From: Chamaecrista fasciculata
Taxonomy: Eukaryota; Streptophyta; Magnoliopsida; Fabales; Fabaceae
Assembly: GCA_003254925.1 (NCBI GenBank)
Contig: QANZ01007348.1
Span: 448,208 to 512,207 of the forward strand
Direction of reading: 5' to 3'
DNA: 64,000 nucleotides
The first letter of the stretch is position 1. The number at the start of each line of letters is the position of its first letter. The notes beneath the pieces are model-generated. The model saw nothing but the letters and a program-made list of their open reading frames with translations, was not told where the DNA came from and did not search any database. Shown here in pieces: positions 57,588-64,000 of this stretch. The translations under genes and the position numbers were made by a program.

Positions 57588-58464
57588 TTGTTACTTAAAC
57601 AGGAAATTGCATGCCTCCTTCCTCTTCCTTTCCATTTCTCTCTTATATATCTCTCCTTAATTCACTCCACCCTCCACCCTCAGCCATTGATTGCAGCAAG
57701 CAACCATGTTTTCTCAGTAAAGGAACTTCCATTTTCGTGTAGTAATCTTACTGGGCTTGATTCATTACAGATTAATGATTGCAACTTGGAGTTGCTTCCT
57801 CGGCAACACTTTAGCATATTTTTGTTGCCAAATCTTAAGCGACTAACTGTTGCTGGATGGGGATGGAATTCAATTTTGACGACATTAGACAATGATGTGG
57901 AACAAGAAAGAGTGGCCCCATCAATGTCTTCAAGCATTATAGATGTTCAATTTGAAAATTGTAATATGCCAAATCAGCTTCTTGCTTCAGTTATTCAATC
58001 TCTACCCAATTTGCAATTTTTATCCCTATGGTCGTGTTCCTTCACAATCCTTCCAGAGTGCATCAGTGAATGTCGCTTTTTGAGGAGTCTTGTTTTGGAT
58101 CATTGCTCTTCTCTCCAAGAAATTAGAGGGCTTTCACCAAACATAAAGTATCTATCAGCAATAAACTGCATTTCCTTGACTTACCAATCTCAATGCAGAT
58201 TATTGAGTCAGGTACAATTTCTAACTTGTACTTGCTGTTTTCTTCGTACCCTTTCAAAACTGAATTTAACATTAATTAAATTGTTGTGGCGACAGGAGTT
58301 ACACCAAGGTGGGGAGATAGAAGTTTGTGTGCCAGGATTTAGAATCCCAAACTGGTTTGACCACTTTTGCAGAGGGTCGACCCTGTCTTTTTGGTTTCGT
58401 GAGAAATTCCCGTCCATGGCTTTATGTGTTGTCCTAGTATTAGATCAGCTACATTTATTTTCTT
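57588..58464 (+). pseudogene. TNL copy 1: deletion fusion of leader/start to LRR and C-JID, cut by a MITE
   Basis: 57601-57718 matches the leader and first codons of copy 2 (GAAATTGCATGCCTC, then ATGTTTTCTCAGT at 57703). It then jumps directly to an LRR exon corresponding to 61636 onward in copy 2. The ATG frame meets TAA after four codons; the LRR runs in another frame. Exon 57719-58211 encodes LRRs (LPNLKRLTVAGW, NLQFLSLWSCSFTILPECIS, LRSLVLDHCSSLQEI). After a GT..AG intron, 58296 starts the post-LRR C-JID domain (GFRIPNWFDHFCRGSTLSFW), interrupted at 58464 by the MITE. TIR and NB-ARC are absent. Such genes normally encode intracellular immune receptors; this one cannot. Confidence 0.88.
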
Positions 58465-58922
58465 GGCTAAAGTGCACTTTTGGTCCCATAACTTTGGCAA
58501 AGGTTTCAATTTGGTCCCATAACTTTTTTTGTTTCAATTTTGGTCTCATAACTTTGGCAAAGGTCTCAATTTGGTCCCAAAACTTTTTTTGTTGCAATTT
58601 TGGTCTCATAACTTTCGAAAATGTCTCACCGTTGGTCCCAATACTGATTTCCATCCATTATCTGCCGCTGAAAATGATCTGACATACAGAGTTGGATGAT
58701 GACAAGGTAAATATGGGTAAAGTTATGGGATGGACAGAAATCAGTTTGGGACCAACGGTGAGACGTTTTTAGAAGTTATGGGACCAAAATTGCAACAAAA
58801 AAAGTTATGGGACCAAATTGAGACCTTTGCCAAAGCTATGGGACCAAAATTGCAACAAAAAAAGTTATGGGACCAAATTGAAACCTTTGCCAAAGTTATG
58901 GGACCAAAAGTGCACTTTAGCC
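58465..58922. mobile_element. Fold-back MULE-type MITE in the C-JID exon of TNL copy 1
   Basis: 458 bp, starting GGCTAAAGTGCACTTTTGGT and ending with the inverse. It has the same TIR family as the Pack-MULE at 118-823. The target duplication is TATTTTCT(T/A), 8 of 9 matching, at 58456-58464 and 58923-58931. The arms consist of repeated TTTGGTCCCATAAC modules. The centre is short and non-coding, so no gene capture is seen. Confidence 0.85.
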
Positions 58923-59114
58923 TATTTTCTAAGTCCATGTTCAATCTTTCCAAGTCCCACATCAGTGGGGTTATAAAATTGAGAGGGTGAGTAGCCTTAT
59001 TTTTTTTACATTTTTTTTTATAAATTATTATAATTAACCTTTTTTTTTTCTTTCATATTTAACCCAGAGACCAAATCATTCACCATTTTAATATTCATGA
59101 ATAAATTGTCAATA
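58923..59114 (+). other. Continuation of TNL copy 1 beyond the MITE, then spacer
   Basis: AAGTCCATGTTCAATC (58931-58946) aligns to GTGTCCAGGTTCAAC in copy 2, so the C-JID exon resumes briefly. Sequence then diverges. Confidence 0.6.
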
Positions 59115-59320
59115 AGGAGTAACACGCAGTTAGTTAAGGTTCGAACTCTTAGCCCACAAGAGCGACGGTTCAAACCCTTTGATCGGTGTAAGAGCCTTAT
59201 TTGGTGGGTGATATTAAATTCCTCTAGTGAATTTTCTAAAAAGTCAAGAGGTATTTCCTTGATTCTAGTGAGATATCGGTGTTTACCTCCACTTAAATTT
59301 TTAGTTATGAAAAAAAACAC
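59115..59320 (+). repeat. tRNA-derived SINE, copy 2
   Basis: CGCAGTTAGTTAAGGTTCGA (A-box-like) and GGTTCAAACCC (B box, 59167-59177) are followed by a body ending in TTCCTTGATTCTAGTGAGAT, a TCGGTGTTTACCTC tail and an A-run. It shares its 3' half with 39701-39893. Confidence 0.65.
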
Positions 59321-60229
59321 TAATCAATTGGTATTTGTTTTAGCACTGATTCCTGGAGTCAATACAAAATCAAACACCAAAAAATAAATGTCATCTAAAA
59401 TTTATTTGGACAATATTAGATAATTATAATCATAGCATGTAGTTTCTATATATTACAAAAAATTACAAAATGTAGTTTCTCCAATAATCAAATTATTTCA
59501 AATCTCAATGTAAAAAATCCACCCAAATCATAATCAAGTTTTCAAAAATCTAAGCAAAACAACTCAAATTATTCAGAAAAATCAAAAAGTTAAAAAAATT
59601 ATTTTTTTTCTTACATTTCTACCCTCATATAATTTATAAATTTCCATTTAATTTTATCTATCAACCATAATCATTATATACCTTTTCAAATAATTACATA
59701 CCTAAAAATTTTATTGTGATTGTACCTAAACAATATTTCAACTTATGATATACTTTTTCATAATCTAATTATAATCTTATGAAATTATAATATGACCGAA
59801 TACACTCATAATTACTTATGTTGATTGGGTCTTTGATCAGACCGGGTTCTCTAGATTTAAAACCCCTCTATAGTTCTCTGTAATGGGTCGTCACCAATCA
59901 TGGCCAGAAAAATAAATGAAACGGTGAGTTTCAAATTAATGAGGTCGCCACGTGTCGCAATCTTAGTGGCGAGCAGAAAATCCGACCATCAAAAATTACT
60001 CAAATGTAGAGAACTCTAGAGAAGTTAAATTTAGAGTATCCAATTTGGTCTTTGATTCCCATTTACACTGAAGTCAAGTGAATAAAGTAACATATTGATT
60101 GGGCTAGCTATTACAATAATTCTTTCAAAGAAAATAAACTAAAGAGTAAAGAGGAAGGAATAGACATAGAAAAAAAAAACAGCATGAATCATTGAATCAT
60201 GAAATTGAACTGTATGTTCACATTTCTCC
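59321..60229. other. AT-rich spacer and upstream region of TNL copy 2
   Basis: No gene. 59820-60010 is GC-richer (GATCAGACCGGGTTCTC, GAGGTCGCCACGTGTCGC) and may be part of a retroelement leader or LTR. Confidence 0.4.
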
Positions 60230-60778
60230 TTCGTGGGGGAAAGAGCAAAGCAACTAATGAAAGAAATTTCGCCTCATCAACTGGGAAAGAAATTGCATGC
60301 CTCTTTCCTCATGTTTTCCATTCCTCTCTTATATCTCTCCTTCAACTTCAGCCATAGCAGCAACCAACCATGTTTTCTCAGTCACAACCTTCATTATCCT
60401 CTTCCTCTTTGTACTATGAATGGACCTATGATATTTTTCTCAGCTTCATAGATGATGAGGATCTCAGAAAAGAGGATGAAATAACACCCTCTCTTTTGAA
60501 AGCAATTGAGGATTCTAGAATTGCCATCATTGTTTTTTCTAAAAATTATGCTTCCTCTTCTTATTGTCTTCAAGAGCTTGTTCATATCCTCCATTCTGTA
60601 AAAGGGAATGGTCGATTGGAATGCCCAATCTTTTACCAAGTGGATCCATCTGATGTGAGAAATCACAGAGGAAGCTATGGAGAAGCACTGGCAAAGCATG
60701 AAGAAAGATTCAATGATAACAACAAGAACAAGGTACAAAAGTGGAGATCAGCTCTTACAGAAGCAGCTAATTTGTCTG

Positions 60779-60903
60779 GTTCTCATTATACTCATGGGTA
60801 TGCCTATGTCTCCTCACACTTTTATCACTTTCCTTTAAATATAATAATATTCTAATCTCTGAAACTCATTTGTTCTCATTATACTCATGGGTATGCCTAT
60901 GTC
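60779..60903 (+). repeat. Short duplication at the TIR-exon donor
   Basis: GTTCTCATTATACTCATGGG (with TATGCCTATGTCT) occurs at 60779 and again at 60870, duplicating the exon end and donor site about 91 bp downstream. Confidence 0.75.
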
Positions 60904-61787
60904 TGGTAAAATTGTTGCTTAAAAGGGTACTGATAAAATTGAAGTGATCACACTACGGTTGCCCAGAGCTAAACAAGTGCATTGGAACGAGAGTGAGTTG
61001 AAGAAGATGAAAAGTCTAAAAATACTTATAATTGAAAATGCCCACTTTTCTAAAGGGCCCGAGCATCTTCCGAAAAGTTTGAGAGTGCTAAAAAATGGGA
61101 TGAATATCCTTCACCATCGCTACCGCCTACTTATGATCCAAGGAAACTTGTCATACTGGACTTGAAACTTCGTTGCTTTAAATTCAACAAGCAACCCATG
61201 GTATGTGCATTTGCAAGCAATATCTGCATGTTTGAGTTGTTTATATATTTATAAACTGCATTCAAATTCTAAGTTTTTTCTTTTTTTTTTTTTCATTTTG
61301 TTTTGTAGACATTCGCGTCTTTAACTGCGTTGGATTTAAATGGTTGTGAATTCTTAACAGAAGTACCAGACATTTCTGGAGCGGTAAATTTAGTGGAATT
61401 GGAGTTTACAGATTGCCAGAAATTAGTTAAAGTTCGTGATTCCTTGGGGTTTCTTGATAAACTCGAATGGTTGAGTTTCCGTGGGTGCACCAATCTTAGT
61501 TTTCTTCCTCCCTTTGTCAAGTTAACTTCTCTTCGAGAACTGTTTCTGGGTGGCTGCCGGAGTCTGAGGAGTTTTCCAAATATAATAGAACCGATGGAGC
61601 ATCTAATATTTTTGGATTTTGATCGTTGTGGTATAGAGGAATTTCCATTTTCGTGTAGTAACCTTACTAGGGTTGAGTCATTAGTGATTGGTATTTGCAA
61701 CTTGCACTTGACGACATTGGACAATGATTTAGAACAAGAAAGAGTGGCCCCATCAATGCCTTCAAGCATTATAGATGTTCAATTCAT

Positions 61788-62354
61788 TAGGGGTGTACAC
61801 GGGCCGGGCCGGGTTTCTGGTCGGCCCGAGACCCGGCCCGGTACAGACCCGGGCCGGGTCATCGGATCTGGCCGGGCCAACGTAAAACATTTGTCGTGTC
61901 TCTCGTATGGATCAACGTCAGTTGTTCCATATAGCCGACCCCACCTAGTGGGATAAGGCTTTGATGGTATGGTATGGTATGCATTCTATATATAATTTAA
62001 CTTGTATATATTGGTAAAACAATTAATTTTGGATCAATTTAATGATGTTTTTATTAATGAAGACATTTAATTTGACTTAATTGTTAAAAAAAGTTGATTT
62101 AATTCAGATTAAATATATATTTTATGTATATTTTTAATATACAATTGACAAAAATAATAATAGAAATATATTTATTACAATTTAAAAAATATTTAGTAGT
62201 ATAAAATATAAATATGTATAGTGAAAAATTAATTTTTTTTTTTAAAAATGAGGGTACCCCGGGCCGGGCCGGGTCTAGAGAGACTAGACCCGGACCCAGC
62301 CCGGGCCGGCCCGAACAGCCTCGGGCCGGGCCGGGCCAGAGTTGTACACCCCTA
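61788..62354. mobile_element. hAT-type MITE in the LRR exon of TNL copy 2
   Basis: 567 bp beginning TAGGGGTGTACACGGGCC and ending GTTGTACACCCCTA. It is flanked by a perfect 8-bp duplication CAATTCAT (61780-61787 and 62355-62362), which is diagnostic for hAT. Both ends carry dense GGGCCGGGCC repeats over about 80-90 bp; the middle is very AT-rich. No transposase is present. The copy 1 exon (57944 onward) shows the uninterrupted site. Confidence 0.92.
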
Positions 62355-63031
62355 CAATTCATAGCTTGTAATTTGCCAAATCAGCTTGTTGCATCATTTA
62401 CTCAATTTCTACCCAATTTGTGATTTTTATCCCTTTGGCGGAGTATTTTCACAATCCTTCCTGCGTGCATCAGTGAGTGTCACTTTTTGAGGAGTCTTGT
62501 TTTGGATGATTGCTCTTCTCTCGAAGAAATTAGGGGGGTTCCACCAAACATAAAATATCTATCAGCAACAAACTGCATTTCCTTGACTTACCAATCTCAA
62601 CGCATATTATTGAGTCAGGTACAATTTTTAACTTGTACTTCCACTTTTCTTCATACCCTTTCAAACCTGAAGTCACATTATTTAAATTGTTGTGGTGACA
62701 GGAGTTACACCAAGGTGGGTACACAGAAGTTCGTGTGCCAGGATTTAGAATCTCAAAATGGTTTGACCACTTTAGCAGAGGACCAACCCTGTCTTTTTGG
62801 TTTCGTGAGAAATTCCCATCCGTTGCTTTATGTGTTGTTGGAGTATTAGATCTGCGACATTCATTTTCTGTGTCCAGGTTCAACTTGCTCATAAATGGCA
62901 TTCAGTGCCTCCATTTCTATTTGAATGCAAAACCAAAATTTGACACTGAACATGCATTTCTATTTGATTTGCAACTCAAATTTGACATGGGTGAAATGGA
63001 AAGAATATGTTGGATTATTTCTATCAAATAA

Positions 63032-63175
63032 TCCTAATTGTGGATTAGCACTAATCACAAGAGTTAATTTTGAATATATATATTTTGGATGTATATTAAG
63101 TCACCAATTTATGTTTAAAGTACTGTCTAATTATTGGATCCGGCCATGTTTCAATTGTGAGTGTGAGTCATTCTG
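63032..63175. other. 3' flank of TNL copy 2
   Basis: Sequence after the C-JID stop codon. No additional gene is seen. Confidence 0.4.
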
Positions 63176-63524
63176 TGATAGGTCAGTCTGACTCTTAGCT
63201 CATTCAGGGAAAGGGCCCAACCTGCTAGATTGCCTTGAGCTATCAGTGTCCTATCCTATTGGTAGTGTATCATGTTCTCCCTATCCACACATATCAGTTT
63301 TTTTTTTATCAATATTTTAATGAACCCATTTAGCCTATAAATATGCTTATGTGTGGTGGAGATGGATATGCAACAAAATACAAGCATTCTCAAGCAGGTT
63401 GTAACTCTCTCTCTCTAGCTGGTGCATGCAACATTTCAGGGACTAAACAGTGCAGTTTTTCGGTATGGATTTCAGCTCAATCTCAGGTAAGATTTAGATT
63501 TCTCCCACTGATCTAAATCCATCA
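63176..63524 (+). repeat. Probable 5' LTR of a Copia element running off the window
   Basis: The right edge is fixed by the primer-binding site at 63527 and ends ...ATCCATCA. A TATA box (GCCTATAAATATGC) lies at about 63333. The left edge (TGATAGGTCAG, near 63176) is a guess, since no partner LTR is in the window. Confidence 0.55.
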
Positions 63525-63526
63525 AA

Positions 63527-63539
63527 TGGTATCAGAGCC
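63527..63539 (+). promoter_or_regulatory. Primer-binding site, tRNA-iMet
   Basis: TGGTATCAGAGCC, two bases after the inferred LTR end. Confidence 0.9.
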
Positions 63540-64000
63540 TGTGTTCTATGTTTATCTTGCTGAAAAATCACTGTTTGAATGCTGAAAATCGTGCATGATG
63601 GACTCTATTTTTTGCATGTTTTGATACTTGAAATCTGAAGCTTTGCATGTTCATTTCGAGTAATCTGTTTAAGTATTTTGTTGCATGCAATCTGATAATT
63701 GTTTAGCACATGATTGTTGCTTAAAATCACATACAAATGCTGCTGTAAATCGCGAAAAAATGCCGAAGCTTGTTTTTGGGGTTCATGATGCGATTTTGCT
63801 CTTCGATTCGTTACTGTTTGATGTTTGTTGTTCTAGACCTGGTTATGGGTTTTATTTATCGGGACTATTAGAACAATACCCTTCAAGAAATTTTCGAAAA
63901 TGAGGTCTTAATTTCCAGATTCGAAATAGCTAAGATTTGAAAAATGGGGTTCATCGATTTCGTATTTTGGAGCTTGAAACTTGAAATTATTGCATGAAAA
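63540..64000 (+). other. Untranslated leader of the Copia element
   Basis: Leader sequence downstream of the primer-binding site, with TTGCATG words repeated. No Gag start was recognised before the window ends. A 72-codon frame at 63685-63903 has no Gag motif. Confidence 0.5.

Larger units (their letters stand above)
60370..63031 (+). pseudogene. TNL copy 2: TIR-LRR-C-JID resistance-gene relic without NB-ARC
   Basis: Exon 60370-60797 encodes a TIR domain from the native start (MFSQSQPSLSSSSLYYEWTY). DIFLSF joins straight to IDDEDLRKEDE, so roughly 25-30 residues including the usual RGEDTR region are deleted. The CLQEL catalytic-Glu motif is kept. No P-loop or other NB-ARC motif follows. 60920-61200 encodes the NB-LRR linker (VITLRLPRAKQVHW, FSKGPEHLPKSLRVL), with a frameshift in an A-run near 61092. 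LRR exon 61309-62618 is split by a hAT MITE (61788-62354) and has a TGA at the position of Gln in copy 1 (about 62420). After an intron, 62702-63031 encodes C-JID (GFRISKWFDHFSRGPTLSFW) with an intact stop. Not functional as a receptor. Confidence 0.9.

Noticed and set aside
57588..58682. A single 364-codon gene
   Set aside because: The frame reads through an intron (58212-58295) and into a MITE. The LRR and C-JID parts are real, but the continuous ORF is fortuitous.
58730..58990. Repetitive ORF (GPKLQQKKLWDQIETFAKVM) as a repeat protein
   Set aside because: It is the translation of tandem TTTTGGTCCCATAAC modules in MITE arms; the mirror ORF exists on the other strand.
1..64000. tRNA or rRNA genes, CRISPR arrays, prokaryotic operons
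   Set aside because: None seen. tRNA-like boxes occur only inside SINE-like repeats, and repeats with regular spacers are absent.

Overview
The window looks like a piece of eudicot nuclear genome. It is AT-rich, has intron-containing genes with GT..AG junctions, carries TIR-NBS-LRR resistance-gene sequence (a class absent from grasses), has retroelements primed by initiator tRNA-Met, and contains TTTAGGG telomere-like words. I cannot place it to family or species. There are two assembly gaps (10462-10748 and 38808-39618).

Three apparently intact host genes are present. (1) Minus strand, 8172 to 3371: a class I SAM-dependent methyltransferase of the METTL13/EEF1AKMT4-like type. I could join 8 coding exons into one 252-residue frame, including a 20-nt micro-exon. 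(2) Plus strand, 13802 to 16131: a two-exon glyoxalase-I/VOC family protein of 193 residues. (3) Plus strand, 24642 to 34115: the COPII outer-coat subunit SEC31, 22 coding exons and about 1107 residues. These housekeeping or stress genes have no functional link beyond adjacency.

The rest is mostly mobile DNA. 1-1520 holds a Pack-MULE that has captured a piece of splicing factor SF1/BBP, then a degenerate relative; a Helitron 3' end lies at 2461. 8600-13420 holds degenerate TIR elements. A Tork-like Copia element (16141-20482) sits 9 nt behind the glyoxalase stop codon. 20800-24000 has MITE-like repeats, a SINE and a fold-back element with a 60-bp perfect palindrome. 37340-38030 is a poly(A)-tailed RNase H-like retrocopy. 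40542-43668 is a deleted Copia element on the minus strand. 47817-49891 is a TIR element with a second Pack-MULE nested in it; that Pack-MULE keeps a 208-codon open frame over captured gene sequence.

50680-63030 is a decayed resistance-gene cluster: three TNL-derived fragments (a minus-strand TIR piece, a start-codon/LRR deletion fusion, and a TIR-LRR-C-JID copy lacking NB-ARC). They are broken by a MULE-type MITE, a hAT MITE, stops and frameshifts. Because the fragments are paralogous, each serves as the empty-site control for insertions in the other. Between them lie a Copia 5' end, a 1.2-kb inverted repeat whose inner arms of about 280 bp look identical, and a MULE-like element with telomere-like repeats. 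The window ends inside the leader of another Copia element (primer-binding site at 63527).

The most interesting theme is repeated gene capture and fold-back formation by Mutator-like elements sharing modular TTTTGGTCC-type terminal repeats. I did not find a convincing wholly new system. All boundaries, splice sites and target duplications were read by eye.
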